In this document: positions 1 to 7,700 of the stretch, in pieces
How positions within the stretch are numbered: position 1 is the stretch's first letter
How the letters are laid out: each line of letters opens with the position of its first letter
Assembly: GCA_024710445.1 (NCBI GenBank)
Contig: JANJUT010000158.1
Coordinates: 1-19,377 of the forward strand
Direction of reading: 5' to 3'
DNA from: Thiobacillus sp.
Lineage (GTDB): Bacteria; Pseudomonadota; Gammaproteobacteria; Burkholderiales; Thiobacillaceae
Length of the DNA: 19,377 bases
Notes under the pieces: model-generated
The model's input: only the letters and a program-made list of their open reading frames with translations
What the model was told of the DNA's origin: nothing
Database searches by the model: none
Made by a program: the position numbers and the translations under genes

Positions 1-1234
1 CCAGCATCAGCGGCACCACCATGTCATGGTTGTCCGTCATTTCCATGACGATGACAAATGCCGTAATCGGCGCCTGAACGACACCGGCAAAATAGGCCGC
101 CATGCCGATCACCACCAATGCACCGGCATCTGCCTGCGTGACCAGATCGGCCACGACCTGACCCATGCCGGCACCGGCTGACAGGCTGGGGGCAAACAGT
201 CCACCGGGTATGCCGCTGATAAACGACACAAAGGTCGCCAGCATTTTCCAGATGCCATATCCCGCCGATACTTCGGCAGAGCCTTCCAGCAGGTGCTTGG
301 CTTCCTCGTAGCCGCTGCCATACACGGTGCTCCCGGATGCGAGGCCGATCAAGGCCAAGACCAACCCGCATGCAGCAGCAAAGCTGACGGGATGGGCTTT
401 CATGTATGCGCCCACTTTGCCCGGAAGCCCGTGAACCGCAAAGACCAGGAGCAGGCGGCTGAATCCTCCACCCAATACGCCACCCGCCAGGCCGCACAGC
501 AACACGCCCAGCCAGCCGGATGCTCCACTCAGCGCGGCATGGGTGGCGCCAAAATAAGTGTAATTGCCCTGCACGTAAACGGCCGCAAGGCCGGCAATGA
601 TGACGGCTGTCAGCAAGGTGCCGTTGGACCGTTCTTCGAATGAGCGTGCCATCTCCTCGATGGCGAACACAATGCCTGCCAGCGGCGTATTGAAGGCGGC
701 GGCCACGCCTGCACCGCCACCGGCAATGACCAGGCCCCGTTCCATGATGTGACGGGGAAAACGGATCAGCCAGCGCAGGTTGTACAACAAGGCTGCGCCG
801 ACCTGGACGGTCGGGCCTTCACGCCCAACGCTGGCTCCGCCCGCCAGGCCCACGCAGGTCAACAGCATCTTGCCCAGCGCCAGCCGCAGCGACAGCACAT
901 TGTCGCGGTCGGGGCTATCCGGCATGCGGATGGCGGCAATGGTTTGCGGGATGCCGCTGCCCTCTGCGCCCTTGAAGTAGCGCTGGGTCAGGGCGGCCAC
1001 GCCAGCTAGCGACAGGGGGGTGACCAGCAGGGGCAGCCAGGGAGAAATGGCAATCAGTTTCTGGAACAGTATGTGCGCATAGTCGCTGCCCCAGGCAAAT
1101 GCCGTCGCGGCCAGACCCACGACGACCGCGCCGCCCCAGAACAGCATATGACGCATCCACAGGCGGAGTGAGAGCAGGCTGACGCGGTGTCGTTTTTGTA
1201 GGAGGGGGAAACGCGGGTTGGACCACTTCTGCAT
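1..1234 (-). CDS. ClC-family voltage-gated chloride channel / H+/Cl- antiporter (C-terminus cut by window edge)
   Basis: Integral membrane protein moving chloride, probably in exchange for protons. The minus-strand reading frame is open from an ATG at 1234 to the window edge, giving 411 residues with no stop, so the C-terminus is missing. The ClC selectivity-filter motifs are all present and in order: GSGIP at about residues 92-96, GREGP with the gating glutamate at about 139, and GGLFAPSL from about 344. An IEEM segment after the GREGP region matches the position of the internal proton glutamate of antiporter-type ClC proteins (family knowledge), which favours an exchanger. Many hydrophobic segments agree with a multi-helix membrane protein. 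No good Shine-Dalgarno site precedes the ATG, so the exact start is less sure. It follows the HvfX-like gene on the same strand, separated by 72 bases that contain a 12-bp hairpin, so it may be separately transcribed. Confidence 0.95.
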   Translation of the reverse strand, partial: MQKWSNPRFPLLQKRHRVSLLSLRLWMRHMLFWGGAVVVGLAATAFAWGSDYAHILFQKLIAISPWLPLLVTPLSLAGVAALTQRYFKGAEGSGIPQTIAAIRMPDSPDRDNVLSLRLALGKMLLTCVGLAGGASVGREGPTVQVGAALLYNLRWLIRFPRHIMERGLVIAGGGAGVAAAFNTPLAGIVFAIEEMARSFEERSNGTLLTAVIIAGLAAVYVQGNYTYFGATHAALSGASGWLGVLLCGLAGGVLGGGFSRLLLVFAVHGLPGKVGAYMKAHPVSFAAACGLVLALIGLASGSTVYGSGYEEAKHLLEGSAEVSAGYGIWKMLATFVSFISGIPGGLFAPSLSAGAGMGQVVADLVTQADAGALVVIGMAAYFAGVVQAPITAFVIVMEMTDNHDMVVPLML

Positions 1235-1247
1235 GGCTTGATAGTAA

Positions 1248-1287
1248 CCGCATGGCCTGCGGTTTGTCTTGTCCCCAGGCCATGCGG
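1248..1287 (-). terminator. 12-bp perfect inverted repeat, possible terminator after hvfX-like gene
   Basis: CCGCATGGCCTG at 1248-1259 is the exact reverse complement of CAGGCCATGCGG at 1276-1287, with a 16-base loop. It lies about 20 bases past the stop of the HvfX-like gene and 14 bases before the ClC start. On the minus strand the stem is followed by TTACTATC, not a clean T-run. It may therefore be a Rho-independent terminator of low quality, or a 3'-end stabilising or attenuating hairpin. Confidence 0.5.
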
Positions 1288-1306
1288 CGAAGTGATGCGC
1301 GCCGCT

Positions 1307-1771
1307 TCAGCGAGGCATCAAGCGTTGCGCCAATACGTGATCAAGACTCAGCTTGCCCGCACCGCTAAGTAGCAAAGGCACAAACATCACCAGATACATC
1401 AACGCCAGTTTGTAGCCGTTGTCGCACACGTTGTAGCCATTGCCTGCGTGAACGCTGGTCCAGGCAACAAGGGTAAGAATGACCAGCGAGACGCTGAAAA
1501 AACGGGTGCCCAGTCCAATCACCAGTGCAACTGCGCCAAGCAGTTCGGACCAGGTTGCAAGAAACCATGAAATGTCGACTGGCACGAGGCTGAGCGGGAA
1601 GGGGAAGTCATCCTGGATATCGGCGAACCAGTTATCGCCGCTATATTTCATGACGCCGGATTCCCAGAATTCCCAGGCCAGCAGCAGCCGCAAGCCCAGC
1701 ATGCCGATATGGCTGCCAGCCTGGTTGAGCAGGTTCGTCAGCCCTGCATACAGGTGGATGATTGAATGCAT
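1307..1771 (-). CDS. hvfX: DoxX family membrane protein, HvfX-like (copper RiPP-associated)
   Basis: A 154-residue membrane protein of the DoxX family. Four hydrophobic segments are visible, and near the N-terminus is a GLRLLLAWEFWESGVMKYSG segment typical of DoxX proteins associated with copper-binding RiPP peptides. The start at 1771 is chosen because AAAGGAACATC directly precedes that ATG, a good ribosome binding site. A longer frame begins at 1846 but has no such site and would add 25 non-membrane residues. The gene sits 130 bases downstream of the (D/E)GKCG precursor on the same strand, which is the basis for calling it HvfX-like rather than generic DoxX. In known hvf loci the DoxX protein takes part in copper-peptide maturation or handling; its precise reaction is not settled, and I infer the role only from family and neighbour. 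Confidence 0.85.
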   Translation of the reverse strand: MHSIIHLYAGLTNLLNQAGSHIGMLGLRLLLAWEFWESGVMKYSGDNWFADIQDDFPFPLSLVPVDISWFLATWSELLGAVALVIGLGTRFFSVSLVILTLVAWTSVHAGNGYNVCDNGYKLALMYLVMFVPLLLSGAGKLSLDHVLAQRLMPR

Positions 1772-1807
1772 GATGTTCCTTTGGATGGATGGAACGTTCC
1801 TGGCGTG

Positions 1808-1831
1808 GGCCGGGAACACGAGTCCCCGGCC
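1808..1831 (-). other. Intercistronic hairpin between hvfA-like and hvfX-like genes
   Basis: On the minus strand GGCCGGGGAC and GTTCCCGGCC flank a TCGT loop, forming a 10-bp stem with one G-U pair. No T-run follows, so it is not a standard terminator. Placed between a small precursor gene and a membrane-protein gene, it could protect the 3' end of the upstream message or dampen downstream expression. That role is inferred. Confidence 0.5.
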
Positions 1832-1901
1832 TGATTCATTGGCCATTATTTAGGGCCATTGTATTTATTGGACCCTTCCATTTATTGGGCTTGGCGCCTT
1901 A

Positions 1902-2180
1902 CTACTTCTTTTTGGCGCCGCACTTGCCCTCGCCGCATTTGCCGTCTTTGGCTTTGGTTTCTGTGGCTTTCATGTCCTTGGCGCCACCGCATTTTCCGTC
2001 CTGGGCCTTGGTCTCTTTTTTATCGCCGCACTTGCCATCCTGAACCTTGTCGGCGGCGGCAACCTGATAGCCCTGGGTGAGTGCGTTGAGTGCAAACGGA
2101 TTGCCGGCGGCGTGCGCGGCCCCTGTCATGCCGATGGCAGCGGTCAAGGCGAGGGCGAGTGTCGTGGTGCTGGTTTTCAT
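1902..2180 (-). CDS. hvfA: HvfA/bufferin-type copper-binding RiPP precursor with four (D/E)GKCG motifs
   Basis: A 92-residue exported peptide. Residues 1-24 form a Sec signal peptide (MKTSTTTLALAL..., ending AHA before AGNP). A short linker follows, then a Lys/Asp/Gly-rich tail with four GKCG motifs whose cysteines are at residues 51, 64, 82 and 87. The first three are DGKCG; only the last is EGKCG. Peptides with repeated EGKCG motifs are known as HvfA/bufferin precursors. In these, an MNIO enzyme (DUF692, HvfB) with a DUF2063 partner (HvfC) converts the cysteines to modified, copper-binding groups. Here the next gene is a DoxX/HvfX-like protein, and no HvfB or HvfC gene occurs in the window. 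The native product may still be modified by enzymes encoded elsewhere, or may bind metal through free thiols. The start is preceded only by a weak GGGAAA site. Confidence 0.88.
   Translation of the reverse strand: MKTSTTTLALALTAAIGMTGAAHAAGNPFALNALTQGYQVAAADKVQDGKCGDKKETKAQDGKCGGAKDMKATETKAKDGKCGEGKCGAKKK
1908..2040 (-). repeat. Repeated GKCG codon units inside the RiPP precursor
   Basis: On the plus strand the reverse-complemented unit appears four times as close variants of cgccgcacttgcc, each encoding GKCG, separated by Lys-rich spacers. It is a protein-level repeat inside the precursor gene, not an independent DNA element. Confidence 0.75.
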
Positions 2181-2188
2181 GTGATTTC

Positions 2189-2202
2189 CCGGGCGTACCC
2201 GG
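2189..2202 (-). other. Small hairpin beside the hvfA start
   Basis: On the minus strand CCGGG-TACG-CCCGG forms a 5-bp GC stem with a four-base loop, ending about 8 bases before the ATG at 2180 and overlapping its weak Shine-Dalgarno region. It could reduce ribosome access. Function is inferred from position only. Confidence 0.35.
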
Positions 2203-2217
2203 CTCCATTCCGGTTAG

Positions 2218-2254
2218 AACGCTGGCGGGTTCGGAATGCGCCAGCAACAGCGTT
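2218..2254. promoter_or_regulatory. Nested dyad upstream of hvfA-like gene
   Basis: AACGCTGGCG at 2218-2227 faces CGCCAGC (2239-2245) and CAGCGTT (2248-2254). Two overlapping symmetries, GCTGGCG/CGCCAGC and AACGCTG/CAGCGTT, share the left arm. This could be an operator or a switchable RNA leader hairpin. I could not identify a convincing -35/-10 pair for the minus-strand promoter. Confidence 0.35.
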
Positions 2255-2377
2255 AACTGCCCATAGGTCGGCAATGCAGTGATTTCCTTACAGTGCGCTT
2301 CGATGATCTTGTTTCCATCAAGTGCCTGCATGAATGATCTGCAGCGTATTTCTGGAGCGGTGTAAGGAAGAGGGGGC

Positions 2378-2383
2378 TATAAC
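2378..2383 (+). promoter_or_regulatory. Candidate -10 element for the DUF302 gene
   Basis: TATAAC lies 36 bases before the DUF302 start codon, giving a leader of about 30 bases. The expected -35 region, 17 bases upstream, reads GAGCGG, a poor match, so this would be a weak or activator-dependent promoter. Confidence 0.3.
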
Positions 2384-2419
2384 GACTCAATGCGTTTGAC
2401 CGGATACAAAGGAGCCCCC

Positions 2420-2887
2420 ATGTTGCCGAAGAGCCGATCCAGACTTGCCATGGCCGTGCTGTCGATAGCCTTGCTTGCCTTGCCCGCGTATGCGGCGGAA
2501 GGGAGAGTGCTTGTGGCCGCAGTCCATCCGGCCCGGATCACGCTGGACAAACTGGAAGCCATTGCCCAGGCGCGGGGGCTGAAGATTTTTGCGCGCATCG
2601 ATCATGCGGCAGGCGCACACAGTATCGGCCAGAACTTGCGCCCGACCCAGCTGCTTGTTTTTGGGCATTCCAAAGGCGGCACACCGGTGCTGCAATGCGT
2701 GCAAACGATGGGCCTGGATTTGCCCTTGCGGGTGCTGGCCTGGGAGGATGCAACGGGGAAAAGCTGGCTGGGTTATCAGGCGCTATCCGGGCCAGGGCAT
2801 ACACAAACCGACGCAGGCTGCGATGCCGCATTCAAACAGCTCAATGACACCCTCGATGCGCTGGTGCGCGAAGCGGCCAGGGCGTAA
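2420..2887 (+). CDS. Secreted DUF302 domain protein
   Basis: A 155-residue protein with a Sec signal peptide (hydrophobic AMAVLSIALLALPAYA, then AEG), so it acts in the periplasm. The rest is one DUF302 domain. Its typical signature is visible: a FARIDHAAGA segment, then RPTQLLVFGHSKGGTPV, then LPLRVLAWEDATGKSWLGY. The start at 2420 follows AAAGGAGCCCCC, a strong ribosome binding site; an upstream ATG at 2390 lacks one. The biochemical function of DUF302 is not established. The gene is divergent from the copper-peptide precursor gene with 239 bases between starts, so shared regulation is possible but unproven. Confidence 0.88.
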   Translation: MLPKSRSRLAMAVLSIALLALPAYAAEGRVLVAAVHPARITLDKLEAIAQARGLKIFARIDHAAGAHSIGQNLRPTQLLVFGHSKGGTPVLQCVQTMGLDLPLRVLAWEDATGKSWLGYQALSGPGHTQTDAGCDAAFKQLNDTLDALVREAARA

Positions 2888-2924
2888 AGTCGTGTAGCCG
2901 GGCCCGCCCGCCCGGTGAAAACCA

Positions 2925-2953
2925 TTGCCGCTCCGGGCTTCAGCCGGTATAGT
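2925..2953 (+). promoter_or_regulatory. Sigma70-type promoter of rhlE
   Basis: TTGCCG at 2925-2930 and TATAGT at 2948-2953 are separated by exactly 17 bases, a good sigma70 match on the correct strand. Transcription would start near 2960, giving a leader of about 110 bases before the rhlE ATG at 3070. Confidence 0.7.
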
Positions 2954-2970
2954 GCGGCCTCCCGCACCCA

Positions 2971-3050
2971 ACCAATCGGTGCGCGGTTCTCACCCTGATC
3001 TCACGATCCCCTATTCGTCTGCCTCGATTGGTGTCACTGCAAACGTGACA
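2971..3050 (+). promoter_or_regulatory. Structured 5' leader of rhlE
   Basis: The leader holds a long-range pair, ACCAATCG (2971-2978) with CGATTGGT (3025-3032). A local hairpin, TGTCAC (3032-3037) with GTGACA (3045-3050), ends about 10 bases before the AGGAAA ribosome binding site. The two share base 3032. Helicase genes are sometimes controlled through such leaders (cold response or autoregulation); this is inference. Confidence 0.35.
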
Positions 3051-3069
3051 GGCCGTCGCAGGAAACCAC

Positions 3070-4491
3070 ATGACTACTGAAATTACCTTTTCCAGCCTCG
3101 CGCTGGCCGAACCCATTTTGCGTGCGATTGCCGATGCCGGCTACATCACGCCCACCCCGATCCAGGCGCAGGCCATTCCGCAAGTGCTGGCTGGCGGCGA
3201 CCTGCTCGCAGCCGCGCAGACCGGCACCGGCAAGACCGCCGGTTTCACCCTGCCGATCCTGCATCATCTGTCGACGCGCGCAGCACAGGCGCCCAGGCCG
3301 GGCCGTCCGCGCTGCCTGATCCTGGTGCCGACGCGCGAACTCGCGGCGCAGGTCGAAGAGTCGGTCAAGACCTATGGCAAATATCTGTCACTCACCTCGA
3401 TGGTGATGTTCGGCGGCGTCAACATCAATCCGCAGTTCAAGGCGCTGAAATCGCGCGTGGATATTCTGGTCGCGACGCCGGGGCGGTTGCTCGATCACAT
3501 GGGGCAGAAAACGGTGGATTTGTCCGGCGTCGAAATCCTGGTGCTCGATGAAGCCGACCGCATGCTCGACATGGGCTTTATCCGCGACATCAAGAAAGTA
3601 CTCGCCGTGCTGCCGAAACAGCGCCAGAACCTGCTGTTCTCGGCGACCTTCTCCGACGAGATCCGCACCCTGGCCAACGGCCTGCTGCACAACCCCAAGA
3701 GCATCGAAGTCGCGCGCCGCAACACCACGGTGGAAATCATCGAGCAGTCGATGTACCGCGTGCCGCAGGCACACAAGCGCGATCTGCTGGCGCACCTGAT
3801 CAGGCACCACGACTGGCAGCAGGTGCTTGTATTCACCCGCACCAAGCATGGCGCCAACAAGCTGGCCGAAAAACTGAACAAGGACGGCATCACCGCTGCC
3901 GCCATTCACGGCAACAAGAGCCAGTCGGCGCGCACCAAGGCGCTGGCGAGTTTCAAGGACGGCAGCGTACGCGTGCTGGTGGCGACCGATATCGCCGCGC
4001 GCGGGATCGACATCGACCAGCTGCCGCAAGTGGTCAACTTCGAACTGCCCAACGTACCGGAAGACTACGTGCACCGCATCGGCCGCACTGGCCGGGCAGG
4101 CACCACGGGCTCGGCGCTGTCGCTGGTGGACGATGAGGAAATCAGCTATCTGCGCGACATCGAAAAGCTGATCAAGCGCTCGATCGTGCGAGTGGAAGTC
4201 GAAGGCTTCACGCCACCGGCCAAAGCCGATTTGATGTCCGACGAACGTCCGCCACGCCCACCGCATGGTCGGGGCGGTCGGGGCCAGGGCCAGAACAATG
4301 GCCAGCGCCAAAACAGTGGTCAACGTGGTCCGCAATCCGGCAACCGCAACGCCCCCGGCCGTGCGGCACAGGGCCAGGCGGCAGCAGGAGCCGGCGGCGC
4401 CAAGCCTGCGCCGCCCCGTGCCGCCCAGCCACGCAAACCGCGTCCGCAGGCCGCCTTGTTCTCGGCCAAACCGGGCTCGCGCGGCCACTAA
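3070..4491 (+). CDS. rhlE: DEAD-box ATP-dependent RNA helicase RhlE
   Basis: A 473-residue RNA helicase that uses ATP to remodel RNA duplexes, linked in the family to ribosome assembly and RNA decay. The full motif set is present: Q-motif (GYITPTPIQ, about residues 24-32), Walker A AQTGTGKT (49-56), [20 protein letters not shown] (160-163), [14 protein letters not shown] and HRIGRTGR (335-342). The core order and the VEGFTPP linker match the RhlE subfamily. The C-terminal tail, from about residue 390, is low-complexity and rich in Arg, Gly, Gln and Asn, then Ala, Pro and Lys: an RNA-binding tail typical of this family and variable between species. GCAGGAAACCAC precedes the ATG. The gene has its own promoter and a terminator-like hairpin, so it appears monocistronic. 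Confidence 0.96.
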   Translation: MTTEITFSSLALAEPILRAIADAGYITPTPIQAQAIPQVLAGGDLLAAAQTGTGKTAGFTLPILHHLSTRAAQAPRPGRPRCLILVPTRELAAQVEESVKTYGKYLSLTSMVMFGGVNINPQFKALKSRVDILVATPGRLLDHMGQKTVDLSGVEILVLDEADRMLDMGFIRDIKKVLAVLPKQRQNLLFSATFSDEIRTLANGLLHNPKSIEVARRNTTVEIIEQSMYRVPQAHKRDLLAHLIRHHDWQQVLVFTRTKHGANKLAEKLNKDGITAAAIHGNKSQSARTKALASFKDGSVRVLVATDIAARGIDIDQLPQVVNFELPNVPEDYVHRIGRTGRAGTTGSALSLVDDEEISYLRDIEKLIKRSIVRVEVEGFTPPAKADLMSDERPPRPPHGRGGRGQGQNNGQRQNSGQRGPQSGNRNAPGRAAQGQAAAGAGGAKPAPPRAAQPRKPRPQAALFSAKPGSRGH

Positions 4492-4532
4492 GGCCACCGC
4501 CATGGCGGGACGATTGTCGCCGCCATGGGGCC
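4492..4532 (+). terminator. Hairpin terminator after rhlE
   Basis: CCATGGCGG (4500-4508) pairs perfectly with CCGCCATGG (4520-4528). An inner GAC/GTC pairing and an outer GGCC/GGCC pairing (4492-4495 with 4529-4532) extend the stem. The rhlE stop codon ends just before it. The downstream bases are TATGGTTTTGGG, a short and imperfect T-run, so termination may be partial. Confidence 0.6.
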
Positions 4533-4546
4533 TATGGTTTTGGGCA

Positions 4547-4579
4547 GATTCAATCCAACTGAATCCATGCCGCGCATGG
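4547..4579. promoter_or_regulatory. Clustered dyads upstream of the sensor kinase operon
   Basis: GATTCA/TGAATC (4547-4565, spacer 7) and CCATGC/GCATGG (4565-4579, spacer 3) lie back to back, between the rhlE terminator and the kinase gene. They could bind a regulator or form RNA structure. A further dyad, TGTTGC/GCAACA, is at 4638-4660. I did not find a convincing -35/-10 pair here. Confidence 0.3.
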
Positions 4580-4754
4580 GGGATTGGACTGGACAAGTAA
4601 ACCCTTCCCCATTTGGATAACGTGCTAGATTCCTTATTGTTGCGGTGAAATAGTGCAACAGCGTCCCGGCAGAAAGACGCAGCACTTCCACTAACAAATG
4701 GATGGGGGGGCACGACCATGCACACGGATCATTGTCCGCAGTGGAGCCAGCCTC

Positions 4755-7700
4755 GTGATTAGGACAAGAGCGTTACACGTGGGTGCGCTGGCCGTTTCTG
4801 TTGCACTCGTCGTCATGCTCTGTGGCGTATTGCCCTCACTGGCGTGGGCAGACAAGACGGATACGCCGCAGCGGATCGTCCTGCCCCAGGCCGACCGCGA
4901 CTGGCTGGCCGCCCATCCGGTTATCCGTATCGGGATCGACGCCAGCTACGGACCGTATTCCTTTCTCGATAAGCAGGGGCAGTTGCAGGGGATAGTCCGA
5001 GATTTCCTGGCCTACCTCGGCCCGGCATTGGGTGTTCGTTTCGAGATTGTTGCCGACCTGGATTGGCCACAGCTCATGGCTGCCGTACAGCAACGTCGCA
5101 TCGACGTTGTGGCCACCGTGGTGCGTCTGCCTGAACGTGAGGCCTTTCTTGAATTCACCGCCATCTACCTGCCCACACCGCTGGTCATCATGACCCGTGA
5201 CACCACGCCTCAACTGCACTCAATAGAGGATTTGGCCAGGATGAGCCTGGTGCTGGTGCAGGGGTATTCGTCGGGCAAGGAAGTTATGGAGCGGTATCCA
5301 GCCTTGCAACCTCACTATGTGGCCGCGCCGCTTGAAGCATTGATGGCAGTGGCTTCGGGTGCAACGGATGCGTATGTCGGCGCACTCGGTGTAAGTACGT
5401 ATCTGGCGGCCCAATATGGGTTTTCCAACCTCAAGGTCAATGCTGCTTTCGACATGAGAATGAACGGGCAGCGCTTTGGCGTGCGCAAGGACTGGCCGCA
5501 ATTGGTGCGCGTTCTCGATCAGGCGCTGGTTGCCATGCCAGCCCAGCAAAAAAATGAAATCTTCCAGACCTGGATGCCAGGCTATGCGGATGACATTCAG
5601 CGCCTCAGCCAGCAGACTCTGGTTGTCCGCCTGTTCCCCTGGCTGGCGGGGGTTACGGGTCTGGCTGTGCTGGGCTATCTGGTCGTCATGCTGTGGAACC
5701 GCCAACTACGGCACGAGCTGACCCGGCGCAGGGCTGAACTGGAACGTGCCCAGCGTATTGCCCATCTGGGTGACTGGTCGATGGACCCGGCAGGTGAGCA
5801 GATTCAGTGGTCGGATGAGATTTTTCACATTACCGGTCGCGCTCGGTGCAAACTGGATTGGCCAACCTTGCGTAACTGGATTCATCCGGATGAGCGTGAG
5901 AACTACGAACATTATTTGAGCCGGCTCGCCTCCCTGACAGAAGGCGAGGACTTGCCCCCACTTATTTCGCATTTGTTGCGTCCAGATGGCAGTTCATGCT
6001 GGCTGGAAATTACCTGCACGGCGGAATTCGATCGCCTTGGGAAACCGCTCCGCTACTATGGAACCGCACTGGATGTTACCGAGCGCAAGAAACGGGAAAC
6101 CGAACTGAAGCGGCTGCACAGCATCCTGAATGCGCTGGTGGAAGGCAGCACGGACGCAATTTTCGTCAAGGATCGCGAGGGACGCTACCTTGTCGTCAAC
6201 CAGGCTATGGCGACACTGATTGGCCGTCCCATGGAGGCTATCATCGGCGCGGACGATTTCACTCTGTTCGCGGCAGAGTCGGCGGAACACTTCCGTGCCG
6301 ATGACTTGCGCATCATGAAGACAGATGCAGCCCACTCCTACGAGGAAGAAGTAGTTACCCATAGCACCACGCATCATTACCTGACAACCAAAGGTCCGCT
6401 CATCATCGAAGGCGAAGTGCGCGGCGTGTTCGGTATTGCTCGGGATATCACCGACCGCAAGCATGTAAAGACCGCACTCCTGGAAAGCGAATCCAGATTG
6501 CGGCTGTTCATCGAACATGCACCGGCAGCACTGGCCATGTTCGACCACGAGATGCGTTATCTGGCCTTCAGTACTCGCTGGCTGTCGGACTATGAACTGG
6601 AAAGCGACATCCTCGGCCGATCCCATTACGATATTTTCCCGGAGGTCCCAGAGCGATGGAAAATCATTCATCGCCGTGGCCTGAGCGGGGAGGTGGTACG
6701 GTCCGATGAGGATCAGTTTGAGCGCGAAGATGGCAGCGTGATCTGGCTGCGCTGGGAGGTGAGGCCCTGGATTGCAGCAGACGGTAGCGTAGGCGGCATC
6801 GTCATCTTCTCGGAAGATATCTCCGAGAGTAAAAATGCCGAAGCCGAGTTGCGACGGCAGAAGGATCTGCTTGCCCATACGGGACGTCTGGCCAAGGTGG
6901 GCGGATGGGAGATCGAGGTGGCGACGATGCGGTGCATCATGACCGATGAAGTGGCCCGTATCTATGACCTGGAGCCGGGCCCGCAGATCACGGATGCCCC
7001 GCTCATGGCTTGCCTAAACGAATCAGACCGGAGCAGGCTGAAACAGGCACAGCGCGAAGCCATTGAACATGCCCGGCCTTATGAACTGGAACTGCAAATC
7101 ACCACCGCCAAGGGGGCACACAAGTGGATCCATGCAGTCGGCCTGCCGGTACTGGAAGGTGAGCGGGTGGTGCGTCTAGAAGGCGCTGTCCAGGACATCA
7201 CCGAGCGCAAGCAGGTTGAAGAGCGGGCCCGGCGGAGCTGGCTGGTGCTGGATTCCGTGTTCCAGGCCTTGCCTGACCTGTTCTTTTTGATGGACGCGAA
7301 CGGCACCATCCGCGATTACCGGGCCCAGCAAAGCAACGCACTCTATATTCCGCCCGAGGTTTTCCTGGGCAAGCGCATGCAGGATGTGCTGCCTCCCGAT
7401 CTGGGTGAATATTTCAAGGACAAATTCGGTGAAGTTGGCAAACGGGGTGGGCTGGTCACCTTTGAGTACGATCTGCCCATGCCCGATGGCACTCAGCATT
7501 ACGAGGCCCGGTTGACGCAACTGCCGGGCAGCACCCAAGTGATTGCCGTGGTTCGCGACATCACCCGCCAACACAAGGATCACCAGGCTTTGGGCGACAG
7601 CGAGGCGCGCTACCGTCACTTGTTCGAGCACAACCCGGCCCCCATGCTGGTTTACGAACGGGAAAACCTGCGTCTGCTGGCCGTCAACGAAGCTTTCGTA

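Noticed and set aside
24..1283. Several plus- and minus-strand frames across the first 1.3 kb
   Set aside because: They are alternative frames of the ClC channel gene, which is open on the minus strand from 1234 to the window edge and carries all ClC motifs.
2020..2331. 103-residue minus-strand frame overlapping the copper-peptide precursor
   Set aside because: No ribosome binding site. Half of it is an out-of-frame reading of the precursor signal peptide. The leader part could be a short peptide, but nothing supports it.
3388..4725. 445-residue open frame on the minus strand
   Set aside because: Antisense to rhlE, with no domain signature and a composition typical of the complement of a GC-rich gene.
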